The notes: generated from the letters alone by a model not told the origin. DNA of 64,000 nucleotides from Anaerolineae bacterium (GCA_023382675.1 JAHDWN010000008.1:1-64000), one strand, 5' to 3'; counted from the first letter of the stretch, positions 55,994-64,000 are shown. Numbers and translations are program-made.

Positions 55994-56785
55994 ATGAATG
56001 GCGTTCAAGTGATGGACAAACAGCGGAAAGTACGCCTTGTTAAAGCAGCCCACTGGACATTTCAACATTGGCTTGCATTGTTCATCATGTTCTTTGGATT
56101 GTTTAATTTACTCCCATTTCTTGCACCCGTCGCAGCAAAGGTCGGATTCACGCAAGCTGCAGATGCGATCTACACCATGTACGCGCCGCTCTGCCATCAG
56201 ATGGCGCAGCGCTCCTTCTTTTTGTTTGGCGATCAATTGATGTACAGCCCGGAGCAACTACCCATCGGTCTGACGACCAATTCGACGGCCAACATGCTGG
56301 CACTGAAGGGATTCGACGGGAATGCAATCATCGGGTGGAAAGTGGCATGGTCGGATCGCATGGTCTATATGTATGGCGCGACCTGGTTCGCTGCTGTGAT
56401 CTACGCTGTCGCGTCACGGCATCGTCGTGTGAAACGGCTTTCCATCGGCCTGTTCATCCTGCTCATGCTGCCGATGGCTGTAGATGGCATCACGCACCTG
56501 CTCAGCGACCTGAGCGCTGGCGGCCTCTTTGCGGGTTTTCGCTATACAAATGATTGGCTCGTAGACCTAACCGCGAATACCTTACCGACGTGGTTCTATG
56601 CTGGCGATGGATTGGGATCGTTTAACGCCTGGATGCGTCTGGTCTCCGGGCTTGGCTTCGGTATCGCCCTCGTCTGGACAATTTTCCCGCTGCTTGAGCA
56701 AGAGATGCACCGCAGTGGTCAAATACTCGCTGCGAAACTTCGACACCACAATGAAAATCAAGTGATTGTCTCACACCCATTGTGA
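55994..56785 (+). CDS. DUF2085 membrane protein
   Basis: 263 residues with about five hydrophobic segments. The family mark is PLCHQMAQRSFFLFGDQL near residue 60, and LLMLPMAVDGITHLL in the second half. ATG 55994 and ATG 56012 are both possible. The function of DUF2085 proteins is not established. Its place in the copper/redox region and its upstream palindrome suggest coregulation. 18 bases upstream of a small membrane-protein gene. Confidence 0.8.
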   Translation: MNGVQVMDKQRKVRLVKAAHWTFQHWLALFIMFFGLFNLLPFLAPVAAKVGFTQAADAIYTMYAPLCHQMAQRSFFLFGDQLMYSPEQLPIGLTTNSTANMLALKGFDGNAIIGWKVAWSDRMVYMYGATWFAAVIYAVASRHRRVKRLSIGLFILLMLPMAVDGITHLLSDLSAGGLFAGFRYTNDWLVDLTANTLPTWFYAGDGLGSFNAWMRLVSGLGFGIALVWTIFPLLEQEMHRSGQILAAKLRHHNENQVIVSHPL

Positions 56786-56803
56786 GTATGAAGAGGTAAT
56801 CCC

Positions 56804-57025
56804 ATGAAATTGCACAAACAACTTCACCGGCCCGAATTCGACACTATGGCGCTGATATTGGCCGTATGGATTTGCACGTTGCCATTCATTGCACTCGTAG
56901 TTGTTCCGATGTTCGGAACCCCGGTTGGGATAGGCGTCGCAGTCGCGCTGCTCATCCTGAGCATGGTCGTGTGCTGGGTTCTATGCATTCCGACGGTTGC
57001 ACGACTATTCAAGCCTAGAAGGTAG
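56804..57025 (+). CDS. Small two-helix membrane protein, unknown
   Basis: 73 residues: a short basic N-terminus, two hydrophobic helices (MALILAVWICTLPFIALVVV; VGIGVAVALLILSMVVCWVL) and a basic C-terminus (LFKPRR). AGAGG precedes the ATG by eight bases. Probably cotranscribed with the DUF2085 gene. I do not recognise the family. Confidence 0.65.
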   Translation: MKLHKQLHRPEFDTMALILAVWICTLPFIALVVVPMFGTPVGIGVAVALLILSMVVCWVLCIPTVARLFKPRR

Positions 57026-57119
57026 CGCCTCGTATAACCCTGTGTATGGAGTCGTCTGCGTTCGCCCTAAAGTGGCCGAAGATGAATCGCCGTACAAAAT
57101 CCTTGGTGAAGCTGCAAAC

Positions 57120-57653
57120 CTATCTATGCCACCTGTGGATAAAGTAGGGATATTCTAGAACCTTCAATTCGGAAATGATGTCGCCCGGCACAGTAGCGAT
57201 GACGAAGTAGGCATTCGCATGATCCGACTCCACCAACAGGAAAGACCAGTCTGCATCCCCAATCAGCCGGGTGCCAGGCTCTCCAATGCTGTCCAGCGTC
57301 GGAGGGGGCTGTAATTCACCTCGCAGATACTGCGCCACAGTTGCCACGCCCTCGACCGGCAGGCTGAAACGCACAACGCCATCACTCAGCCCGGCGTCGC
57401 CGGTGATTTCAATGCGATTCCCCGCCGGGTCATGCAGAGTCTGATCATGGCTGCCCTGTGACAGATTGAGCGTGAATCGGTAGGTCGGTTGAGCGTCGCC
57501 CTCTGCCGGAACAAAACACAGCTTGGTCTGGCCGACTCGAAGGTCAAGACGCTCCGGACTATGAAACAATAGTCTGAAGCCCAACCGATTCACATAGAAG
57601 TCCGCCAGCCCGTTCAGATCATTTGTTTCAAGTTGCAGACCAAGAAATGCCAT
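57120..57653 (-). CDS. VOC/glyoxalase-fold protein
   Basis: About 177 residues from ATG 57653, which has GGAGAGAGG upstream. N-terminal VOC module (GLQLETNDLNGLADFYVNRL, RIEITGDAGL) and a shorter second part (VRFSLPVEGVATVAQYL). Metal ligands are not all evident, so it may bind a ligand rather than catalyse. About 106 bases downstream of the YHS gene on the same strand; the role is unknown. Confidence 0.75.
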   Translation of the reverse strand: MAFLGLQLETNDLNGLADFYVNRLGFRLLFHSPERLDLRVGQTKLCFVPAEGDAQPTYRFTLNLSQGSHDQTLHDPAGNRIEITGDAGLSDGVVRFSLPVEGVATVAQYLRGELQPPPTLDSIGEPGTRLIGDADWSFLLVESDHANAYFVIATVPGDIISELKVLEYPYFIHRWHR

Positions 57654-57759
57654 GCCTCTCTCCTTTAACGAGGGTACAGGCCGCCCATCGGACATTCAAG
57701 CGAAGTTGGCGTTCTCACTGCCGAACGGCGGCGTGCGCCCCCAAATGTTGAACGCGAAA

Positions 57760-57951
57760 CTATCCGTCGTGATGATGGTGTTCGGAATGTGCAGTAGATC
57801 CACCGAGGTAGCGTTCGGGGTCTTCATCGAACGCCTTTTTGCAGCCCGGAGAGCAGAAGAGGTAGAGTTTCCCTTTGTACTCCGATTTACCCGCAGCCGA
57901 TTCTTCACTCACTTGCATTCCGCAAACGGGGTCTGTGGTGACGATTTCCAT
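57760..57951 (-). CDS. YHS-domain metal-binding protein
   Basis: 63 residues; AAGGGA lies upstream of ATG 57951. YHS motif TDPVCGMQVSEES with KLYLFCSPGCKKAFDEDPER and a His-rich tail (SEHHHHDG). Such small proteins bind Cu or other soft metals and may deliver them to P1B ATPases. The domain is the same as at the C-terminus of the kinase at 50091-51167. Palindrome g is 115 bases upstream. Confidence 0.88.
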   Translation of the reverse strand: MEIVTTDPVCGMQVSEESAAGKSEYKGKLYLFCSPGCKKAFDEDPERYLGGSTAHSEHHHHDG

Positions 57952-58066
57952 CGGACATCCCTTTCCTTAATTCAATTAACGGCCAGCGATTGAGAACCCG
58001 TGCCAGGTAACGTGCTGTGGCACGCCTTCTACCTCAACTATATGAATTCTTGGCTCTTTGCACCAC

Positions 58067-58078
58067 AGCCAAATGGCG
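58067..58078. promoter_or_regulatory. Regulon palindrome g: AGCCAAATGGCG
   Basis: About 115 bases upstream of the YHS gene, in the context CACAGCCAAATGGCGGG. Eleven of twelve bases fit the CGCCAAATGGCG form. Confidence 0.5.
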
Positions 58079-58192
58079 GGATTGTGGCAAGCAGAATGCT
58101 CCTGGCGCATCTAAGGACAGCCATTGAAACTGAGACGAGTTGGAGATGTTTTGGTATAGTAGGCTCTATTCCCGATGCTGGCGAGCGAATAT

Positions 58193-58486
58193 ATGGCCGA
58201 CCCGCAACCACTATTCACAGTCTCGAACCATCACGCTGAGTCGTGCGGGAAGCCGCCACACATTCACGGTGATGTCCGCAAACGCTACGAGAACGAGTAC
58301 GGCGAACAAGCAATATTCGTCTACGACTACGAAGTGAACGAAGGCACGCTCTGGATGGGAGATGCCGGGTGGGGAAAGCCGTACAAAGTCGTGAACGGCA
58401 CTGTGCCCGAACTCGTGATGGGGCGCGAAGAGATGATCTGGCTGATGAACTGCTGGCAGACCGCCGTTAAGCGGCTTCCGAAATGA
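58193..58486 (+). CDS. Conserved small protein of the dispersed repeat, intact copy
   Basis: 97 residues, family not recognised. Text includes NHHAESCGKPPHIHGDVRKR, EYGEQAIFVYDYEVNEGTLW, YKVVNGTVPELVMGREEMIW and MNCWQTAVKRLPK. The stop is followed within a few bases by a GGGCGGT/ACCGCCC hairpin, so gene and repeat core form one unit. Three other copies in the window are broken (15.5, 35.2 and 42.4 kb). Frame conservation despite base changes suggests it was under selection before decay. Not secreted; no metal or nucleotide motif seen. Confidence 0.6.
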   Translation: MADPQPLFTVSNHHAESCGKPPHIHGDVRKRYENEYGEQAIFVYDYEVNEGTLWMGDAGWGKPYKVVNGTVPELVMGREEMIWLMNCWQTAVKRLPK

Positions 58487-58720
58487 AAAGGGCGGTGTGA
58501 ACCGCCCGGAGAAAATTGACGTAAGTCGAAATCTCAGGCAGAAGCAGTACCTTTCCACCACTTGCGTAGCGGTGGAACCAGAGCCACTTTGTACACACAA
58601 GCGTCCGACCCCCGTCGGCCCCGAATGAGTACAAAAAGTGTTCAATGTGACAAGTCCGCTGCACTACAGCGGGCTTTTTGATTCTCATCAATCCGAGAGA
58701 ATCCGATCGCGGGTTCGACC
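58484..58720 (+). repeat. Dispersed repeat copy 4, core
   Basis: Same order as the other copies: GGGCGGT-GTGA-ACCGCCC hairpin right after the TGA, TTTCCACC...GGTGGAA hairpin, CCGACCCCCGTCGG, terminator hairpin with T-run (58653-58679), GAGAGAATC and the terminal ATCGCGGGTTCGACC. It follows the only intact copy of the small gene. 58721-58782 holds nothing assignable. Confidence 0.8.
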
Positions 58721-58782
58721 TTCGATCAGCATACTCCAGAAACTGCGACAGACGGGTGTGTATCTGCCACTCCGCTGAGCAA

Positions 58783-59667
58783 CTACTTTATACCTGTACC
58801 TAGAGCACCGAACCCTTCCATGAACTGCCGCCGCAAGAACAAGAACAGGATGATGATGGGCACTGTCGCCAGCGTCGAGCCAGCCATGACCAGGTCGTAA
58901 GACGGGTAATATTGTGTGACCAGCGTGCTCAGCCCCACCGCCAACGGCATTCGTTCGGGACTACGGAAGACGATCAGCGGCCAGAGAAGGTTGTTCCAAT
59001 ACTCTAGGGCAAATAGCACCAGCAGCGTCGCAATCGCCGGTCGGCTTATGGGAACCGCGATAGAGAAGAATAAGCGATACTCGCTCGCTCCGTCAACGCG
59101 TGCTGCGTCGAGCAGTTCATCCTCGATCGACAGCATATACTGACGCATGAAGAAGATGCCTATTGGGTGCGCTGCCAGCGGCAGAATCGCCCCCACAAGT
59201 GTGTCAACTAAACCCATTTTGACGATCATGACGAACAGCGGGATGATCAGCAGGTAAAACGGTATCATCTGCGACAGAAGGATTAAGATTAGCAGCGTGT
59301 TCCGGCCACGGAATCGGTATTTCGCCAGCGCAAATCCGCCCATCGCGCAAATTGTGACCGAAGCGATGGAAAAGCCGAGCGACTGAACGACTGAATTGGC
59401 GAACCAGTTCAGGTATGGAACGCTGCTGAATAGCCTTGAATAGTTGTCGAGCGTCGTCACAGTCGGAAGCATGTTCGTGCCGGAAGTAAAGATCAGGCCA
59501 AGCGGCCGCACTGAACTCAGCACCATCCAGTACAGCGGAATCAGGAACAGAAAAGCAAGGATCAAGAAGATCACAAGGATAGTGATCTTCGACACTGTGA
59601 ATTGTCTGCCACGACTTACCTGTACATCTGTCGGTGAAGCCGTCGAATACTGAGAGGCTGCGCTCAT
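58783..59667 (-). CDS. CUT1 sugar ABC transporter permease (MalG-like)
   Basis: 294 residues, six helices after a Ser/Thr-rich N-terminus. Coupling loop ELLDAARVDGASEYRLFFSI followed by AVPISRPAIATLLV is MalG-type. Last gene of the arabinose-oligosaccharide operon, five bases below the MalF-like gene. No ATPase gene in the operon, which is usual when a shared MsmK/UgpC-type ATPase is used. Confidence 0.88.
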   Translation of the reverse strand: MSAASQYSTASPTDVQVSRGRQFTVSKITILVIFLILAFLFLIPLYWMVLSSVRPLGLIFTSGTNMLPTVTTLDNYSRLFSSVPYLNWFANSVVQSLGFSIASVTICAMGGFALAKYRFRGRNTLLILILLSQMIPFYLLIIPLFVMIVKMGLVDTLVGAILPLAAHPIGIFFMRQYMLSIEDELLDAARVDGASEYRLFFSIAVPISRPAIATLLVLFALEYWNNLLWPLIVFRSPERMPLAVGLSTLVTQYYPSYDLVMAGSTLATVPIIILFLFLRRQFMEGFGALGTGIK

Positions 59668-59672
59668 CTTGG

Positions 59673-60566
59673 TTAACCCTCTCTCTGAAATGCGCCGAAG
59701 AACCGGAACTGGATGAGCGAAAGAATGAAGATGATCAGAGCCAGAACCACGCCCATCGCAGCCGCCGACCCCAGGTTAAACGAATTGAAGGCCGTGCGAT
59801 AAATCAGATAGGCCAGGCTCAATCCGCCATCACCAGGTGATTGTCCGCCAGGATAGAGGATATAAGGCTCGACGAACACCTGAAAGCCGCCGATAATCGT
59901 CAGAATTACCACAAATAAGGTCGTTGGCCGCAACAAAGGCAGGGTAATCCGCCAGAACATTTGAAAGGCATTCGCGCCATCAATCGCTGCAGCCTCATAG
60001 ATTTCTTTCGATATGTTCACAAGACCGGAACTGAAATAGATAATGTTGATGCCGGTCCAGCGCCAGGCCGCCAGCAGTATAAGCGATGGAATCGCCAACT
60101 CAGCCACTTCCAGCCAGCGCTGCGGCTGTGCGCCAACCTGTTCAATGGCACTATTTAGCAAGCCGGTCGGGTTCAAAACCGCCCGAAACACTGTGCCGAC
60201 TACCACCAGTGAGGTTAGCGCGGGTAGGAACAAAATGGTACGAAACACCGTCGCTTTAACCACACGACCTGAGTCGAGCAGGACAGCGATAATCAGGGGT
60301 ATCGGAATCAGAACTATCAGCGTGCCGACGGTATACAGGGTGGTATTGCGAAGCGCGACACCAAAGCGAACATTCGAAGCCAGCGCCTCGTAATTGGCTA
60401 CGCCGTTGAACTCACCTGTATTGATCCCCTGGATCTTCTGGAAGCTCATCAGCACGGCGAGAACAACGGGGAAGACTTTGAAGACGAGGAACAGTATCAG
60501 GAATGGCGCCAGAAAAACCCACGGAGCAGCTTTTCGGCTGTAAATGAAGGTTGTAAGCCTGTTCAT
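59673..60566 (-). CDS. CUT1 sugar ABC transporter permease (MalF-like)
   Basis: 297 residues, six helices. Coupling loop EIYEAAAIDGANAFQMFWRI followed by TLPLLRPTTLFVV; N-terminal WVFLAPFLILFLVFKVFPVV. Pairs with the MalG-like protein. Separated from the binding-protein gene by a strong hairpin. Confidence 0.88.
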   Translation of the reverse strand: MNRLTTFIYSRKAAPWVFLAPFLILFLVFKVFPVVLAVLMSFQKIQGINTGEFNGVANYEALASNVRFGVALRNTTLYTVGTLIVLIPIPLIIAVLLDSGRVVKATVFRTILFLPALTSLVVVGTVFRAVLNPTGLLNSAIEQVGAQPQRWLEVAELAIPSLILLAAWRWTGINIIYFSSGLVNISKEIYEAAAIDGANAFQMFWRITLPLLRPTTLFVVILTIIGGFQVFVEPYILYPGGQSPGDGGLSLAYLIYRTAFNSFNLGSAAAMGVVLALIIFILSLIQFRFFGAFQREG

Positions 60567-60629
60567 AGAACAATTCCCAGTCTACTTGATGAGGTGTTCA
60601 GGCTTCAAAAACAGTCTGGCACAATCATG

Positions 60630-60654
60630 CCGGGGTGGACGACGCCCACCCCGG
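60630..60654 (-). terminator. Hairpin between binding-protein and permease genes
   Basis: CCGGGGTGG and CCACCCCGG, nine pairs with a seven-base loop, 20 bases after the binding-protein stop. No T-run, so it more likely stabilises the upstream message or pauses transcription than stops it. Confidence 0.55.
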
Positions 60655-60673
60655 TATGACCATGAGCTATTGA

Positions 60674-61987
60674 TTATTGAGCGGCCTGCTCAACCTGGTC
60701 TGCCGCCGCTTGCAGAGCCGTTGCAACATCGGCGTTATTGGCGAAGATCTCGTAGTAGGTCTGTGATCGAAGCACATCGACCGCGTCTGCATACAGTGGG
60801 CCAAGGTATTCGACCGCGAGGTTCGACTGCAGTTCCTTGATGGTCGTGAAGACCGACTCGTTGCCGAAGTACTCAAGTGGCGCAGCAAGCGCCGGATCGT
60901 CGTAGATGTCCGTGCGGAGCGGGTCGAAGCCCAGGTCTGTCCAGATGCGAATGGTCGCGTCTCTCTCAAGCTTGGTGAAAGCCATGAAGTCCATGGCCAG
61001 CTGCAGTTTTTCCGGCGCGATCTGCAAGGTGATGGCCGTGCCCGTGCCGCCGCCCATCGTACTGGTGTAGCCGCCCTCTTCGAAGACAGGCATTGGCCGA
61101 ACCAGAATCTTGCCGTCGAGATCGGTCATAAGCTGAGAAAAGCGGATCATGTACCACTGCGGCATCCAGACGGAACCGAACATGCCCTGGACCATCGCAT
61201 CATAGAAAGCCTGATCGTGGTTGCCCGTTCCAGGTGTAAGCGAAGCGATCTGGGAGTCGTAAATCATGTCCTTGACGAACTGGACGGCATCGATGTTCTC
61301 CTGGCTCGTGAGAATGAAGTTGCCATCCGCGTCATAGATACCGCCGCCGTTCATCAGTTGCAGCGCCAGTGCGCTGAACCGATCTGCGGTTTCAATGTGG
61401 GTCATCCAGCGATCAATTTCGCCATCGCCATTGGTGTCCGCCGTGACTTGCTTGCCGGCTTCCACGTAGTCATCCCAGGTCCTGATGCTGTCGATGTCGA
61501 CGCCTGCCGCGTCCATGACATCCTTATTGTAGTACATAACGAACGTGCCGACGTGATAGTCGATACCGTACTGCGCCCCGTCCTTCTGATAGGGCGCGAG
61601 ACGAGTCTGCAAGAGCACGTCGCTATACGGTGCAACAACGTCGGTCAGATCGTAGAGCTGTATCTCACCCTTCATGAACGTCGGGAACTTGGCGATTTCG
61701 ATGTCAACCAGGTCAGGCGCGCCGACGCCGGATAGCAGGGCCGCCAGCAGGTTATCATGCATGGCCTGATATTCGGAAGTCGTTGCATTCAGCGTGATTT
61801 GACGATCCGGATTGGCTTCGTTCCAGCGCGCGGCTGAATCTTCCCAGAAGGTCTGGTGAGCGGGTACAAATGTCCAGAACGACAGTTCCGTGGCGTCCTG
61901 TGCACCGACGACCGGCGCCATCGCCAGAACGCCAAGCACGACTACGAGAAAAAGAGAAAGAGCTGCAGTACGTTTCAACATCTTCAT
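60674..61987 (-). CDS. CUT1 sugar ABC transporter substrate-binding protein
   Basis: 437 residues with a signal peptide (MKMLKRTAALSLFLVVVLGV, ending VVGAQDA). Family 1 binding-protein text: LSFWTFVPAHQTFWEDSAAR, IDYHVGTFVMYYNKDVMDAA and TSTMGGGTGTAITLQ. A neighbouring GH51 gene suggests arabino-oligosaccharides. Nineteen bases after the GH51 gene. Confidence 0.9.
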   Translation of the reverse strand: MKMLKRTAALSLFLVVVLGVLAMAPVVGAQDATELSFWTFVPAHQTFWEDSAARWNEANPDRQITLNATTSEYQAMHDNLLAALLSGVGAPDLVDIEIAKFPTFMKGEIQLYDLTDVVAPYSDVLLQTRLAPYQKDGAQYGIDYHVGTFVMYYNKDVMDAAGVDIDSIRTWDDYVEAGKQVTADTNGDGEIDRWMTHIETADRFSALALQLMNGGGIYDADGNFILTSQENIDAVQFVKDMIYDSQIASLTPGTGNHDQAFYDAMVQGMFGSVWMPQWYMIRFSQLMTDLDGKILVRPMPVFEEGGYTSTMGGGTGTAITLQIAPEKLQLAMDFMAFTKLERDATIRIWTDLGFDPLRTDIYDDPALAAPLEYFGNESVFTTIKELQSNLAVEYLGPLYADAVDVLRSQTYYEIFANNADVATALQAAADQVEQAAQ

Positions 61988-62006
61988 ATCTCCCTAACCA
62001 AGTATT

Positions 62007-63482
62007 TCAAGCGAGATCACTGACGAGAACCGTAACCGAATGCGGCGCAAATGTGTGAACGTATCCCTTCCTTTCTACTTTAAGGTCGGTTCTGGAAACA
62101 CCAACGGTGGTGGGATGATCAAATGAGTTCTCTGATTTAATATCCGGTCCATTTACTTCGAAAACTTGAACCGGGCCAGAGAATCCACCAGTATCGCCGA
62201 GAGTAATCGCCGTCTCCAACGCTTTGGTTTTGCTGCGATTGACGACGTAAAGCGCCAGTTGTTTCTTCTCTTCGTTGAGTGTGGCGGCAACATCGAGCGT
62301 GCGAACCCCGATGTGGTTACCCGTGCTAAAGGTGTCGCCTTTCCAGAACACGTCGAGCGCCGTCGTCCCACAGGTATTGCTGTAGAGCTCGAATGGATAA
62401 AAGATCGTTTGTAGGAACAAGCCGTTCGGGTTGGTAAAGATCGGCGCAATGACGTTGACGACCTGCGCAAGATTTGCCATGCGGACAGAGGCAGCGTGGC
62501 GAATGAACGCATTTAGTTGAATTGCAACCACCAGCGCATCTTCAAGGTTGTAGATTTCTTCAAGGGTGTTGGAGAAATCGCCAGCTTCTGAGCGTTTGCG
62601 ATACCAGACATTCCATTCATCGACGCCGATGGCAATCGGATTCTCTAGTTTGTGCTGCAAGCGCAGCATACGCATCAATCCTTCATAGGCGCTCAGCCGA
62701 TCCTCGAGCAGTTCTGATACAGCCATGTAAGCTTCGAAGTCGTTCGTCGGGTTGCCAACATACCAGTGAATGCCGAGGTAATCGATCAACTTGCCCGCCT
62801 GCTCGACCAGCAGTCCGGCTCGCGCGACAATATCACCATCCCAGTCGGACGTCACAGCAGCGGTTAGCTTGATGGTCGGGTCAACCCACTTCATCACTTT
62901 GGCAAATTCCAAATACGCGCGAGCATATTCCTCGGGCGTCTTCGCCCCAATCTGCCAGTGCCCATCCACCTCGTTGCCGATGCCCCAGTACTTCACGTTG
63001 TGCGGTGCATCGAAGCCATGCTGGCGCCGCAATTTGACCAGTGCCGTCTCTTGAGTGCCGTTACAATACTCGACCCAGTCGCGTGCCTCACGCATATCGC
63101 CATCGCCGCAGTTCACTACCAGGAACGGCTCAGTCTCCAATTTGCGACAAAACTGAACGAATTCATTGGTGCCAAATCGATTGGACTCGACTGAGTTCCA
63201 GGCAAGCTCCGCGCGCGCGGGACGCTCCTCAACCGGGCCGACACCGTCGCGCCAGCGATAGCCCGAAACAAAATTGCCACCAGGATAGCGTAGAATGGGC
63301 ATCCGAAGCCGACAGAGCGCTTCGAAGACGTCGGTGCGAATACCGTTTTCGTCGGACAGCGGCGAGTTTGGCTCGTAGATGCCTCCATAGATGCAGCGCC
63401 CAAGGTGCTCGGCAAAACCCCCGAAGATGTTGCGGTCAATCGACGCGAGAACCCGATCCAAATCAACGCGTATTTGATCCAT
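62007..63482 (-). CDS. Alpha-L-arabinofuranosidase, GH51
   Basis: 491 residues, typical for intracellular GH51. N-terminal IDRNIFGGFAEHLGRCIYGG and RYPGGNFVSGYRWRDGVGP, acid/base Glu in KYWGIGNEVDGHWQIG (about residue 172), nucleophile Glu in IAIGVDEWNVWYRKR (about 292). The C-terminal part is the usual beta-sandwich. No signal peptide, so it acts on imported oligosaccharides, releasing L-arabinose. First gene of the operon with the ABC importer; divergent from a LacI regulator. Confidence 0.93.
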   Translation of the reverse strand: MDQIRVDLDRVLASIDRNIFGGFAEHLGRCIYGGIYEPNSPLSDENGIRTDVFEALCRLRMPILRYPGGNFVSGYRWRDGVGPVEERPARAELAWNSVESNRFGTNEFVQFCRKLETEPFLVVNCGDGDMREARDWVEYCNGTQETALVKLRRQHGFDAPHNVKYWGIGNEVDGHWQIGAKTPEEYARAYLEFAKVMKWVDPTIKLTAAVTSDWDGDIVARAGLLVEQAGKLIDYLGIHWYVGNPTNDFEAYMAVSELLEDRLSAYEGLMRMLRLQHKLENPIAIGVDEWNVWYRKRSEAGDFSNTLEEIYNLEDALVVAIQLNAFIRHAASVRMANLAQVVNVIAPIFTNPNGLFLQTIFYPFELYSNTCGTTALDVFWKGDTFSTGNHIGVRTLDVAATLNEEKKQLALYVVNRSKTKALETAITLGDTGGFSGPVQVFEVNGPDIKSENSFDHPTTVGVSRTDLKVERKGYVHTFAPHSVTVLVSDLA

Positions 63483-63786
63483 GACAGAATCCTATGGGGA
63501 TGTGGGGTGAAGTGGTTAAGTTGATCGGCCCGCGTGGAATATTCACCCTGCCGCATCGACGTTCAGCAAGGGGACTCACGCTGAAGCCAATCGCTAACAA
63601 AGCAAAGAGTGAGAGTTGTAAACCGCTCACTTGACGCTTAATGAACAAACAGCCTATCATAAGTAATTATTGCAAGCTTCAAATAGCGCTATATTTTGAT
63701 TTTCAGCGCGAGAATGCTTGCGTATTTGAATTATATGAGGATTTTTTGAACAAGTCAAATGATTCGTTCAGGTTTGTTTATCGATT

Positions 63787-63799
63787 TGTTTAGTAAACA
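63787..63799. promoter_or_regulatory. Candidate LacI-family operator
   Basis: TGTTTA-G-TAAACA, a perfect 13-base dyad in the 338-base divergent region between the GH51 operon and the LacI gene, about 22 bases before the latter. The rest of 63483-63786 is AT-rich with no other clear site. Confidence 0.5.
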
Positions 63800-63820
63800 C
63801 CTGAGGATTCTGAAGCTGTG

Positions 63821-64000
63821 GTGAAAAAAAAACCTACGATGCGTGACGTGGCGAGAGAAGCCAATGTCTCCCCTGCTGCTGTCTGGATGGCGATTCATAA
63901 TAAGCCCGGGGTCGCCTCGGAGACATCCCAACGAATTTGGGAGACGATCTCGCGTCTGGGCTATACGGTCAAGAGTGTCTCAGACGACCCTGTTGCGCAC
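63821..64000 (+). CDS. LacI-family regulator, N-terminal part (cut by window end)
   Basis: GTG 63821 (or the adjacent GTG 63818) with GAGGA upstream. The first 60 residues hold the LacI helix-turn-helix: PTMRDVAREANVSPAAVWMA, then NKPGVASETSQRIWETISRL with GYTV following. In most LacI proteins the second position is VS-x-x-TVSR; here it is SPAAVWMA, so the recognition helix is unusual and its operator may differ. Probably represses the divergent GH51/ABC operon in the absence of arabinose oligosaccharides. The frame is open to base 64000. Confidence 0.88.
   Translation, partial: MKKKPTMRDVAREANVSPAAVWMAIHNKPGVASETSQRIWETISRLGYTVKSVSDDPVAH

Noticed and set aside
58211-58645. Minus-strand open frame with similar text in several repeat copies.
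   Set aside because: The similarity follows from DNA repeat identity; it crosses the hairpins, lacks a common start and is broken in places.
1-64000. CRISPR arrays, prophage modules, rRNA operons.
   Set aside because: No regularly spaced short repeats, no phage structural genes and no rRNA text seen on either strand.

Overview
The window looks like a chromosomal segment of a Chloroflexota bacterium (Anaerolineae-like is my best guess). The grounds are exported subtilase/WD40/SH3b proteins, several HAAT-, Pot- and CUT1-type ABC transporters, FCD-GntR, LysR and LacI regulators, and a P1B ATPase/multicopper oxidase set. This is inference from gene content; there is no rRNA or tRNA to confirm it. 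By eye, base composition is uneven: about 0-14 kb is AT-richer and about 17-25 kb is GC-rich, so the window is a mosaic.

Layout. (1) 1-13.7 kb, + strand: tandem large exported proteins. Two are subtilase-helical-WD40-SH3b proteins, each split by one lesion (a frameshift at a G9 run; an in-frame TAG). They are followed by an unknown secreted protein and a single-pass membrane protein with a dead subtilisin domain outside and a TIR domain inside. (2) 13.7-16 kb: transposase debris around one intact DDE transposase, ending in the first of four copies of a dispersed repeat. (3) 16-25 kb: a LysR gene divergent from a P450-pcaD-C-H-G-B-F-IJ operon, which covers protocatechuate 3,4-cleavage through to succinyl-CoA and acetyl-CoA. 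(4) 25.2-34.8 kb, - strand: a GntR regulator, a complete Liv-type ABC importer and five enzymes that can be read as a non-orthologous protocatechuate/gallate 4,5-cleavage pathway. (5) 36-42.3 kb: a Pot-type ABC importer, nucleoside phosphorylase and adenine deaminase, i.e. purine salvage. Repeat copies 2 and 3 flank this block.

(6) 43.2-48.2 kb, - strand: an L,D-transpeptidase, a SHOCT protein and an FtsX/MacB-type ABC exporter with one frameshifted permease. (7) 48.2-58 kb: a copper/redox island with a multicopper oxidase, a histidine kinase carrying a C-terminal YHS domain, its NarL-type response regulator, cytochrome c, a DUF1573-like protein with an in-frame TGA, a CopB ATPase, a rhodanese lipoprotein, a DUF2085 protein, a VOC protein and a YHS protein. 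Seven near-identical 12-bp palindromes lie upstream of its transcription units and suggest one regulon. (8) 58.2-64 kb: repeat copy 4, then an arabinose-oligosaccharide module (CUT1 ABC importer, GH51 arabinofuranosidase, divergent LacI regulator cut by the window end).

How they work together: two aromatic-ring pathways, purine salvage and arabinan use suggest a heterotroph living on plant-derived material, with a copper-responsive envelope island and an unusual exported protease-like/TIR signalling locus. The best candidates for undescribed biology are the pseudo-subtilase-TIR receptor locus, the five-step meta-cleavage operon, the palindrome regulon with its YHS-kinase, and the possible selenoprotein.
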